64,000 nt of DNA from Lysobacterales bacterium (GTDB taxonomy: Bacteria; Pseudomonadota; Gammaproteobacteria; Xanthomonadales; Xanthomonadaceae): NCBI GenBank assembly GCA_014946745.1, contig JADCRD010000001.1:2292427-2356426 (forward strand). The letters run 5' to 3'. Below, one piece after another: positions 54,232-62,350 of this stretch. A program made the translations under genes and the position numbers. Position 1 is the stretch's first letter. Every line of letters begins with the position of its first letter. Below the pieces are notes generated by a model, which saw only the letters and a list, made by a program, of their open reading frames with translations, did not search any database and was not told the DNA's origin.

Positions 54232-55701
54232 CTACAGTTCGCCCAGGCCTTCCGCCTCGCCGCCTTCGCCCACGCGCAGCAGGCGCAGGGTGTTGGTGGC
54301 GCCGAGCTGCTCCATGTGGTCGCCGCTGGTGATCACCACGCGGTCGCCGGTGGCGAGCAGGCCCAGGCCATGCAGATGCGCGACCGCGGACCGTGCGGCC
54401 TTGCGCGGCGACAGGCCAGCGCTGTCGAAATCGATCGGGTAGACGTCGCGCATCAGGCCCATGCGCCGACGCGCGCCGGCGTGACGCGACAGCGCGTAGA
54501 TCGGCACCGAGCTGCGGAAGCGCGACAGATGCCGCGCGGTGCCGCCCGATTCGGTCAGCGCGACGATGCCGCGCAGCTGGATGTGCTCGGCCAGGAACAT
54601 CGCGCTCATCGCGATCGCCTGATCGACGTGCACCAGGTTGCGCGGCGCGGCCTCGAAGTCGGTGTCCATCTGGAACTGGCGCTCGGCGCCCAGACAGATG
54701 CGCTCCATCGCCTGCACGGCTTTCTCGGGGTGCGCGCCGCTCGCGGTCTCGGCCGACAGCATCACCGCATCGGTGCCGTCGATGACCGAGTTGGCCACGT
54801 CCAGCACCTCGGCGCGGGTCGGAATGGGGTTGTCGACCATCGACTGCAGCATTTGCGTGGCGGTAATCACGACGCGGCCGCGGTCCAGCGACTCGCGGAT
54901 GATCTTCTTCTGCAGGCCGGGCAGCTCGGCGTCGCCGATCTCCACGCCGAGGTCACCGCGGGCCACCATCACCACGTCGCTGGCGTCGACGATTTCGCGC
55001 AGGTTCTCGATGGCTTCGGCGCGCTCGATTTTGGCCACCATCTGCGCGGTGCTGCCGGCTTCGCGCGCCAGAGCCCGCGCTTCTTCGATGTCGGCGGCCG
55101 TGCGGCAGAAGCTGACGGCGATGAAGTCCACGCCCAGCGCCGCGGCGTGCTTGATGTCGGCGCGGTCCTTCTCGGTCAGCGCGCCCAGCGACAGGCCGCC
55201 GCCAAGGCGATTCAGCCCCTTGCGGTCGGAGAGGGGGCCGTCGGTGAGCACGCGGGTGCGGATCTCGCAGCCCTCGACGGCCTCCACTTTCAACGCGATA
55301 AGACCATCGTCCAGCAGCAGGGTGTCGCCGGCGTTGACGTCCTGGACCAGGCCGAGATAGCTCACGCCAACGCGCCCGGCATCGCCCGCCGGCGCATCGG
55401 CGCGGCAGTCGAGCACGAAGGGATCGCCTGCCTTCAGCAGCACTTTGCCGGCGGCAAAGCGCTCGACGCGGATCTTGGGGCCACCGAGATCCGCCAGGAT
55501 GCCGATCTCACGCCCCAGCTTGGCCGCGGCTGCGCGCACGGCGTCCGCGCGGGCGGCGTGATGCTCGGCGGTGCCGTGCGAAAAGTTCAGGCGCACCACA
55601 TTGACGCCGGCCTGCAGCACGGCCTCCAGCACGCCCGGCGCATCGGTAGCAGGCCCGAGGGTGGCGAGGATCTTGGTGCGGCGAAAACCGTGTGTGCTCA
55701 T
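54232..55701 (-). CDS. pyk: Pyruvate kinase
   Basis: 489 residues. RRTKILATLGPATDAPGVL and LNFSHG near the N-terminus, MVAKIERAEAIEN (catalytic Lys and Mg ligands, about 220), VMVARGDLGVEI and TATQMLQSMVDNPIPTRAEV are all present, and the C-terminal domain is complete. Makes pyruvate and ATP from phosphoenolpyruvate and ADP. Alone in its direction; the 274-bp divergent region upstream is locally AT-richer and should hold the promoter. Confidence 0.97.
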   Translation of the reverse strand: MSTHGFRRTKILATLGPATDAPGVLEAVLQAGVNVVRLNFSHGTAEHHAARADAVRAAAAKLGREIGILADLGGPKIRVERFAAGKVLLKAGDPFVLDCRADAPAGDAGRVGVSYLGLVQDVNAGDTLLLDDGLIALKVEAVEGCEIRTRVLTDGPLSDRKGLNRLGGGLSLGALTEKDRADIKHAAALGVDFIAVSFCRTAADIEEARALAREAGSTAQMVAKIERAEAIENLREIVDASDVVMVARGDLGVEIGDAELPGLQKKIIRESLDRGRVVITATQMLQSMVDNPIPTRAEVLDVANSVIDGTDAVMLSAETASGAHPEKAVQAMERICLGAERQFQMDTDFEAAPRNLVHVDQAIAMSAMFLAEHIQLRGIVALTESGGTARHLSRFRSSVPIYALSRHAGARRRMGLMRDVYPIDFDSAGLSPRKAARSAVAHLHGLGLLATGDRVVITSGDHMEQLGATNTLRLLRVGEGGEAEGLGEL

Positions 55702-55975
55702 GAGGGATTGGACTGGCCTGGAAGGTGCGGCGAGTGTAGCCAGCGCAAGCCGCCGCGCGCTGCCTCATCGACGAATAATCTGCAGACCACACTAAGACCA
55801 ATTTTCCGCACTGCCGCAAAAACGCCGCAATTCGGCGCAACGGAGCGATCCTTTCGCAGACCACTTGGGCGCACGACCTCCAAAGCTCGACGCCTGTCCG
55901 AACGGCACGGTTTGCCGCGAGCCGCCGCATGGCAGCATCGCTGTCCGCGCATCGCCACCCTGCCTGTACATCGCC

Positions 55976-56638
55976 ATGAGCCATCGCATCGATCTTGCTA
56001 CCCACCACGGCCGAATCGGCGCGCAGCAGGCCGACCCCGCGGGCGCGCCGCGCGCGGGGCTGGTGCTGATCCAGGAGATCTTCGGCGTGAACCGGCACAT
56101 CCGGGCGGTGGCCGAACAGTGGGCCGGCCTTGGCTATGCGGTGATCGCGCCGCAGCTGATCGAGTTCGTCGAGGCCGATGTCGAGCTCGACTACACACCC
56201 GAGGGCGTGGCGCGCGGTCGCCAGCTGATGAGCGAGGTCGGCTTCGACCGCTGCGTCGCCGCCTGTGCCGCCGCGGCCGATGTGCTGCGCGCACGCGGGC
56301 TCAAGGTCGGTGCGCTGGGCTTCTGTATCGGCGGCAGCATCGCCTTCCTGTGCTGCACGCGGCTGGGTCTGCCGGCGGTGAGTTACTACGGCGGACGCAC
56401 CCTCGCCTTCCTGCACGAGCGCCCGCAGGCGCCGCTGCTGCTGATGTTCGGCCGGCACGACCCGCTGATCCCGCCCGCGGCCGTGCAGGCGCATCGCAGC
56501 GCCCTGCCAGGCGCGCACATCGAGCTGTTCGACGCCGGCCACGGCTTCAACTGCGAGCAGCGCGACGACTTTCATGCACCGTCCGCGGCACGCGCCCTGC
56601 AGGTGGCCGGCGACTTCCTTGCGACCCATCTGGCATGA
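55976..56638 (+). CDS. Dienelactone-hydrolase family protein
   Basis: 220 residues. Alpha/beta hydrolase with the Cys nucleophile in GFCIGGSIAF (about 115), Asp in FGRHDPLIPP and His in DAGHGFNC, plus LIQEIFGVNRHIR at the oxyanion side: the full Cys-Asp-His set of dienelactone hydrolase. No aromatic-degradation genes nearby, so the native substrate is open. The ATG at 55976 begins the family N-terminus; the stop overlaps the next ATG by 4 bp. Confidence 0.92.
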   Translation: MSHRIDLATHHGRIGAQQADPAGAPRAGLVLIQEIFGVNRHIRAVAEQWAGLGYAVIAPQLIEFVEADVELDYTPEGVARGRQLMSEVGFDRCVAACAAAADVLRARGLKVGALGFCIGGSIAFLCCTRLGLPAVSYYGGRTLAFLHERPQAPLLLMFGRHDPLIPPAAVQAHRSALPGAHIELFDAGHGFNCEQRDDFHAPSAARALQVAGDFLATHLA

Positions 56639-57069
56639 GCGCGTCGTTCCAGCTCGACCCGAGGCTTGAGGCCGACAGCCTGCCGCTGGCCGAACTGAGC
56701 CTGTGCAGCCTGCGCCTGATGGACGACCAGCGTTTCCCCTGGCTGCTGCTGGTGCCGCGCCGGCCCGGCCTGCGCGAGGTGTTCGAGCTGCCGGCCTTCC
56801 ACCAGGCCGAGCTGCTGATCGAACTGAACCACGCCGCGCGCGCGCTCGGCGCCGTCGCCCGGCCGCACAAGCTCAACCTGGGCGCGCTGGGCAATATTGT
56901 TCAGCAGCTGCACCTGCATCTCGTCGCTCGCCGGCCGGACGACGCCGCCTGGCCGGGCCCGGTCTGGGGCAGCGGGGCGCGCCAGCCGTATCCACCTGCC
57001 GCCGCACAGTCGCTGATCGCGCAGCTGCGCCAGGCCCTGCACGACACCCGCGAGTGCGCGGATGGCTGA
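56635..57069 (+). CDS. HIT-domain nucleotide-binding protein
   Basis: 144 residues. HIT fold with HKLNLGALGNIVQQLHLHLVARRPDD; the triad reads QLHLHL, so the first His of HxHxH is Gln, as in several bacterial HIT proteins. Family members hydrolyse or transfer nucleotide monophosphates. Overlaps the dienelactone hydrolase (ATGA) and pxpB (8 bp). Confidence 0.88.
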   Translation: MSASFQLDPRLEADSLPLAELSLCSLRLMDDQRFPWLLLVPRRPGLREVFELPAFHQAELLIELNHAARALGAVARPHKLNLGALGNIVQQLHLHLVARRPDDAAWPGPVWGSGARQPYPPAAAQSLIAQLRQALHDTRECADG

Positions 57070-57772
57070 GAAGCGCCTGAAACCCCAGTTCGAGCCGCTC
57101 GGCGAAGCCGCCCTGCTGCTGCGCTTCGGCGACACCCTGGACGCCAGCCTCAGCGCCGCCGTGCAGCAGCTGAGCGCCCTGCTCAGCCAGCAGCCCGCCG
57201 ACGGCGTGCTCGACTTCGTGCCCGCCTACAGCGCGCTGGCCGTGCACTTCGACCCGCTGCGCATCGATCTCGACAGCGTCGCCGCCTGGGTGCGCGCACG
57301 CCTGCGCGAACACGACCCCGCGCAGACGCGGCCACCGCCGCGGCGGCTCGTGGAGATTCCCGTCTGCTACGGCGGCGACTACGGGCCGGATCTGGCCGAG
57401 CTGGCCGCCCACGCCGGGCTCAGCGAAAGCGAAGCCATCGAACTGCACACGCGGCCCGAGTACACCGTGGCCATGCTGGGCTTTCTGCCGGGCTTCCCCT
57501 ATCTGCTCGGCATGGACCCGAAGCTCGGCATGCCGCGCCTGGCCTCGCCGCGTCCGCTGGTGCGCGCCGGCGCGGTCGGCATTGGCGGTGCGCAGACCGG
57601 CATCTACCCGCAGGAAAGCCCGGGCGGCTGGCGGCTCATCGGGCGCACGCCGGAAACCCTGTTCGACGCGCGCCGAAGTCCGCCCAGCCTGTTGAAGCCC
57701 GGCGACCGCGTGCGCTTTGTGGCGATCGCGCCGGCTGACTTCAAACGCCTGCAGCGCGAGGTCGACGCATGA
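57062..57772 (+). CDS. pxpB: 5-oxoprolinase subunit B
   Basis: 236 residues of the KipI/allophanate hydrolase subunit 1 family. FEPLGEAALLLRFGD, EIPVCYGGDYGPDLAELA, FLPGFPYLLGMD and QTGIYPQESPGGWRLIGRTP are signatures. With PxpA and PxpC it forms the ATP-dependent enzyme that opens 5-oxoproline (pyroglutamate) to glutamate. PxpA does not follow here. Confidence 0.93.
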   Translation: MAEKRLKPQFEPLGEAALLLRFGDTLDASLSAAVQQLSALLSQQPADGVLDFVPAYSALAVHFDPLRIDLDSVAAWVRARLREHDPAQTRPPPRRLVEIPVCYGGDYGPDLAELAAHAGLSESEAIELHTRPEYTVAMLGFLPGFPYLLGMDPKLGMPRLASPRPLVRAGAVGIGGAQTGIYPQESPGGWRLIGRTPETLFDARRSPPSLLKPGDRVRFVAIAPADFKRLQREVDA

Positions 57773-58743
57773 TCGAAGTGCTGAAGCCAGGCCTGATGAC
57801 CACGGTGCAGGACCTTGGCCGCCCAGGGCAACGCGCGATCGGCGTGCCGATGGGTGGTGCACTCGACACCTTCAGCCTGCGGGCGGCCAACGCCTTGGTC
57901 GGCAATGCGGACGACGCGCCCGCGCTCGAATTCACCCTGACCGGCCCCAGTCTGCGCCTGAACCACGACGTGGTGATCGCGATCTGCGGCGGCCGCTTCG
58001 AAATCACGGTCAACGAGGTGGCCCTGCCGATGTGGCGGCCGCTGCGGCTCGGCGCCGGCAGCGAGCTGCGCATCGGCCGGGTGCAGCGCGGCGCGCGTGG
58101 CTACCTCGCCTTTGCCGGCGGCCTCGATGTGCCCAGCCTGCTGGGCGGACGCGGCTGCCTGCCGGGCTCGGGCTTCCCAGGGCTGGCCGGCCGACCGCTG
58201 CAGGAAGGCGACCGCCTGCGTCTGCGCGGCATGAGCCTGGCCGGCCGCAACTGGCCGCGCGCCGACATCGGGGTGCGCATGGCGCGCTGGTGGGCCAACC
58301 CGGCCCCCGTGCTGGAGCTCGATCAGCCCGCCGAAGCCCTGCTGCTGCCCGGCCGCGACAGCCTGGCCGAACCCGATCTGCTGCAGGACAGCACCTGGCG
58401 CGTATCGGCGCGCTCGAACCGCATGGGCCTGCGCCTGGAGGGCCCCGCGCTCACGCTTGCCGAGCCGGCATCCGGCCTGTCTGAGCCGGTCGTACCCGGC
58501 ACCCTGCAGCTGCCGCCCGAAGGCGGCCCCATCCTGCTGCTGGCGGATGCGCAAACGGTGGGCGGCTACCCGCGCATCGGCCACGTCGCCCGCGCCGATC
58601 TGCCCCGTCTGGCCCAGCTCGCCCCGGGTGAGCCCCTGCGTTTCCAGCTCGCGAGCCCTGAAACGGCGATCGATCGGCTCCGGCAAATGGAACGCCATCT
58701 GCAGAAGCTGCGCTTGGCGGCGCAGCAGGTGATGGGCGAGTAG
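57769..58743 (+). CDS. pxpC: 5-oxoprolinase subunit C
   Basis: 324 residues of the KipA/biotin-dependent carboxyltransferase-like family. MIEVLKPGLMTTVQDLGRPG, GVPMGGALDTFSLRAAN, LEFTLTGPSL and GHVARADLPRLAQLAPGE match. Overlaps pxpB by 4 bp. Together with pxpB it salvages pyroglutamate released from peptides, in keeping with the peptide-degrading genes around it. Confidence 0.93.
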   Translation: MIEVLKPGLMTTVQDLGRPGQRAIGVPMGGALDTFSLRAANALVGNADDAPALEFTLTGPSLRLNHDVVIAICGGRFEITVNEVALPMWRPLRLGAGSELRIGRVQRGARGYLAFAGGLDVPSLLGGRGCLPGSGFPGLAGRPLQEGDRLRLRGMSLAGRNWPRADIGVRMARWWANPAPVLELDQPAEALLLPGRDSLAEPDLLQDSTWRVSARSNRMGLRLEGPALTLAEPASGLSEPVVPGTLQLPPEGGPILLLADAQTVGGYPRIGHVARADLPRLAQLAPGEPLRFQLASPETAIDRLRQMERHLQKLRLAAQQVMGE

Positions 58744-59112
58744 CCGAGCGACAGCGAGCACCCCTGCGGCACGCACAGCAAGACCGCGCCATGGCCAGCC
58801 GGCAAGCGTCCACGCCGACCCAGCCGGCGCCCGCGAAGGTCTGCGCCGCAGCGCACTGGGATGCCTCGAACAGCCAAGCGAGCGACAAGACAGAGGCGGA
58901 CACGTTCGTCGTCCTAACCGATCGCCGCGCCGGCCGAAGCGCTGAAGGTCCGGGCGGCGGCAAAGTCGTTCCTCACCAAACCCTGGCAGACAGACTCATG
59001 CGCCACCCAGCGATTGGATCCAGCGATCCGAGCGTGAAGGGGCACGCGTCTTGCAGCCACGGCCCGAGCCAGAAGGCGCCGACGTTCGGCCGTCGCGGCA
59101 CGGGGAAACACA
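58744..59112. other. Gap upstream of the second chemoreceptor
   Basis: 369 bp. The right end carries GGGGAAACACA before the ATG at 59113. Somewhat weak sigma-28-like boxes (TAACCGAT at 58915 and GCCGAAGC at 58933) are the best promoter guess for a chemotaxis gene but fall short of the consensus. No gene is supported. Confidence 0.5.
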
Positions 59113-61950
59113 ATGCTCCGCAATCGCCTGATCCTGGTCACTCTGCTGATCAGCTTGGTGCCGCTCGTGCTCCTCGGCGTGTTTTCCAGCCAGCAAAGCC
59201 GCAGCCTGCTGGCGAAATCCGCCGCCGACACGCTGGATTCGCAGGCGGGCTTGAAGGGGTCGCAGATCGCCGCCTACCTGCAGTCCGTGCGCCATGACGT
59301 CGTTGCTTTGGCGGAAAGCCACATGAGCCGGCAGGCCATGTCCGCCTTCGACGTCGGATTCCAGACGTTTCTTGAGCAGGAGCTGGGCCCGGACGCCGAT
59401 CTCGACGCGGCCACGGTCGAATCACGCGCGGCGGTTGCCGGCTTTGTCGACCGCGTGTTTGGCGCGGCCTACCGCGAAGCCAATCTCCGCACCGGCCCTG
59501 AGGGCGCGGCGTTCGCCGCATCGCTGCCGCCCTCGGCGGCAAAGCTGCAGAGGCTTTTCATCGCCGACAACCCGGCACCGCTGGGCGCGAAGGACGCCAT
59601 GATCACCCTGCCCGGCAGCACCGACTACGGCCAGGCGCACGCGCTGTTCCACCCCATCTATCGATCGCACCTGAAGCGCAGCGAGTACTACGACATTTTT
59701 CTGGTCGACCCCGAGGGCGACATCGTCTACAGCGTGTTCAAGGAGTTGGACTACGCCACCAACCTGTTCACCGGCCCCTGGCGCGACAGCGGCCTGGCGC
59801 GCGCGGCCAAAGCTTCGCTGGCGCTGGATCAGCCCGGCGCGATCGCCGTCGATGACTACGCCCCCTACGGACCAAGCTACGAATCTCCGGCGATGTTCCT
59901 GGCCAGCCCCATACGCGAAGGCGATCAAACGCTGGGCGTGGTCATCGTGCAGATCAGCTTGAAGCGCATCTCGGCGATCGTGTCGGACGCGGCCGGCTTG
60001 CGCGAAGGTCAGGACGTGTTCCTGGTCGGGCCGGACCGCCTGCTGCGCTCCGACTCCCGCTTGGCCGACCCGCGCTTCACGGTCGCCAGCCATTTCGGGC
60101 AGCCCGAGCAGTCGCGCCTGAAGCTGGCTGCACTCGACAGCGCGCTCAGCGGCCAGAGCTTCAGCGGTGTGGGCGAAACCCTGGATGGCCGCGAGGCCTT
60201 GGTCAGCGCGCGCAGCATCAGCGTGGCGCCGGGGCTGAGCTGGGCGATCCTCGCCACCCACGACACCGAAAGCGCGTTCGCAGCCGCGCGGCGTCTGATC
60301 TGGCTGGTCACCGTCGCGGTGCTCGCGGTGGCGGTCATCGCCGCGCTGGCCAGCGGCCTGGTCGCGCGTCGCATCGTGCGGCCGATTCTGGCCGCCCAGC
60401 AGGCCGCCGCCCGCATCGCACGGCTGCAGCTCGACAACCGCCTGGTCGCCCACAGCAAGGACGAAGTGGGCGAGCTGATGCGCTCGCTCGACACCATGCA
60501 GCGCGAGCTGCGGGAGCGCATCGAGCGCGAGGCGCGCATCGCCGCCGAGAACGCCCGCATCCGCGCCGCCCTCGATGTGGCCTCGGGCGGCATGATGGTT
60601 GCCGACGACGCAGGCATCATCGTCTACATGAACCGGGCCGTTTCCAGGACCCTGCACGAAGCCGAGGCGGAGATGGCCGCCCATATCCCCGGCTTCGCCG
60701 CGCACAGGGTGCTGGGCTCGAACTTCGATCAGTTCCACCGGTCGCCCAGCAAACCGCGCGGAATCATCCAAGGCCTCACCGGCACGCACACCGGGCGGAT
60801 CCGGGTCGGCGAACGCGTCTTCGAGCTGTTCGCGAATCCCGTGTTCGATGCCGAGGGCAAGCGCATCGGCACCGCGCTGGAGTGGCTGGACCGGACCGCG
60901 GAATCGAACTTCCGCCACGGCCTGCGCAACGTCGTGCAGCGCGCGGCGGCCGGCTTCCTCAACGCGCGGGTCGAAGTGACAGTGAACGATGAGCGTTTCG
61001 TCGAGCTTGCCGAGATCGTCAACAACCTGATCGGCACCACCGGCCAGGCGCTCTCGGAGGTGGAAATCGTGATGGCGGCGCTGGCCGAAGGCCGCCTCGG
61101 GGTGCGCTCCAACGCCGTACTGCTGGGCAAGTTCGGTGAGATCAATGCCAACGTCAATCGCACCTCCGAGGCGCTGTCCTCGGTGATCGGCGACATCCAA
61201 CAGGCCGTGCGTCAGATCGACGTCTCGGCCGGAGAAATCTCGCAGGGCAATGCCGACCTTTCGCAGCGCACCGAACAGGCCGCCGCCAGCGTCGAAGAGA
61301 CCGCGTCAGCCCTCGAAGAAATCACCTCGACGGTCAAGCACACCGCCGACAACGCCCAGCAGGCGAACGAACTGGCCCGCCGCGCGACCTCGGTGGCTGC
61401 GGAGGGCGGCACGGTGGTCGCGCAGGTGGTCGTGACCATGGAGGGCATCGAGTCCGCGTCCCGGCAGATGGCGGACATCATTTCGACCATCGACGGCATC
61501 GCGTTCCAGACCAATATCCTCGCGCTGAACGCCGCGGTGGAAGCGGCGCGCGCGGGCGAACAGGGCCGCGGCTTCGCGGTGGTGGCCAGCGAAGTGCGCG
61601 CACTGGCGCAACGCTCGGCCAACGCCGCCAAAGAAATCGCTGGGCTGATCAATGCCACCGCCAGCAAGATCGAGTCAGGCTCGACCCTGGTGAAGCAGGC
61701 CGGCAGCCGCATGCAGGAGATCGTCAACTCCTCGCAGCAGGTGGCGGACATCGTCGCCGAGATCAGCGCGGCCTCCGCCGAGCAGGCACGCGGCATCACG
61801 GCGGTCAACCGTGCAGTGACCCAGATGGACCAGGCGACCCAGGCGAATGCTGCCCTGGTCGAAGAAGTGGCGGCCGCCGCCGCGGCCTTGAGCTCCGAAA
61901 CCCAGCGGCTCAGCGAGATCGCCGACCGTTTCGTGTTCGAGGAGCGCTGA
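59113..61950 (+). CDS. Methyl-accepting chemotaxis protein, paralogue of the first
   Basis: 945 residues. TM1 (about 5-25), periplasmic sensor (about 26-395) with [20 protein letters not shown] and [14 protein letters not shown], the same blocks as the receptor at 34894-38088, TM2 (about 397-418), HAMP, PAS (about 485-600) with [10 protein letters not shown], a second HAMP-like segment, and the signalling hairpin tip (about 800). Ends just after the hairpin, with no CZB zinc domain. The shared ectodomain suggests related ligands. No Trp or pentapeptide methylation tether is visible at the C-terminus. Confidence 0.95.
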   Translation: MLRNRLILVTLLISLVPLVLLGVFSSQQSRSLLAKSAADTLDSQAGLKGSQIAAYLQSVRHDVVALAESHMSRQAMSAFDVGFQTFLEQELGPDADLDAATVESRAAVAGFVDRVFGAAYREANLRTGPEGAAFAASLPPSAAKLQRLFIADNPAPLGAKDAMITLPGSTDYGQAHALFHPIYRSHLKRSEYYDIFLVDPEGDIVYSVFKELDYATNLFTGPWRDSGLARAAKASLALDQPGAIAVDDYAPYGPSYESPAMFLASPIREGDQTLGVVIVQISLKRISAIVSDAAGLREGQDVFLVGPDRLLRSDSRLADPRFTVASHFGQPEQSRLKLAALDSALSGQSFSGVGETLDGREALVSARSISVAPGLSWAILATHDTESAFAAARRLIWLVTVAVLAVAVIAALASGLVARRIVRPILAAQQAAARIARLQLDNRLVAHSKDEVGELMRSLDTMQRELRERIEREARIAAENARIRAALDVASGGMMVADDAGIIVYMNRAVSRTLHEAEAEMAAHIPGFAAHRVLGSNFDQFHRSPSKPRGIIQGLTGTHTGRIRVGERVFELFANPVFDAEGKRIGTALEWLDRTAESNFRHGLRNVVQRAAAGFLNARVEVTVNDERFVELAEIVNNLIGTTGQALSEVEIVMAALAEGRLGVRSNAVLLGKFGEINANVNRTSEALSSVIGDIQQAVRQIDVSAGEISQGNADLSQRTEQAAASVEETASALEEITSTVKHTADNAQQANELARRATSVAAEGGTVVAQVVVTMEGIESASRQMADIISTIDGIAFQTNILALNAAVEAARAGEQGRGFAVVASEVRALAQRSANAAKEIAGLINATASKIESGSTLVKQAGSRMQEIVNSSQQVADIVAEISAASAEQARGITAVNRAVTQMDQATQANAALVEEVAAAAAALSSETQRLSEIADRFVFEER

Positions 61951-62350
61951 GCGCGTCTCAAGCCCCCCGGCTGCGGCAGCCACGGCTGCGGACCCTTGGC
62001 AGGCTGTTGAAAAGCAGCCTGCCAGTCCGGCCAAGGATGGCCGGGAGAACGAAGCAAGCGCGTAAGCGATGGATGTGTCGTGATTCGGTACGGACCTGCG
62101 CCGGACCGCCGATTTGAAAAGCTCCCCGGAAGGGAGCTATTCAACAAACTGTCGGGCACAGCGCGCAGCGAGTTCTGCAGCCCTCCACTCGCCGCGCGCC
62201 TTCAAGATCGAGCAAGCGCTCTTCGCCGCAGGGCCCGCGCGCGCTTCGGCAGGACCTCTGCGTCACGGCTGAAGCGACTCGCGCTGCCGCGCGCCCGCGG
62301 GCTGTCGCGATCGCCTCGGCGGTCGCTGGCGAAGGCTGACCCGCGCGGCC
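61951..62350. other. Gap holding the second hairpin repeat
   Basis: 400 bp between the convergent chemoreceptor and hybrid-kinase genes. Its one recognisable element is the 61999-62149 repeat; the remaining roughly 200 bp shows no gene or terminator. Confidence 0.65.
61999..62149. repeat. Multi-hairpin dispersed repeat, copy 2
   Basis: Matches 7909-8058 along its length. Here the left stem is a perfect GGCAGGCTG/CAGCCTGCC. In the right hairpin the A-T pair of copy 1 (AACTCCC/GGGAGTT) is G-C (AGCTCCC/GGGAGCT), a compensated change. One A-A mismatch interrupts that stem. Ends in TTCAACAAAC, the partner of the TGTTGAA start. Confidence 0.85.

Noticed and set aside
54316-56634. Long plus-strand frame leading into the HIT gene
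   Set aside because: Only the part from 56635 is real (HIT protein); the rest is antisense to pyk or out of frame with the dienelactone hydrolase gene.
58915-58940. Sigma-28 type promoter before the second chemoreceptor
   Set aside because: TAACCGAT and GCCGAAGC match the flagellar consensus only in part and the spacer is a little short, so no feature was called.
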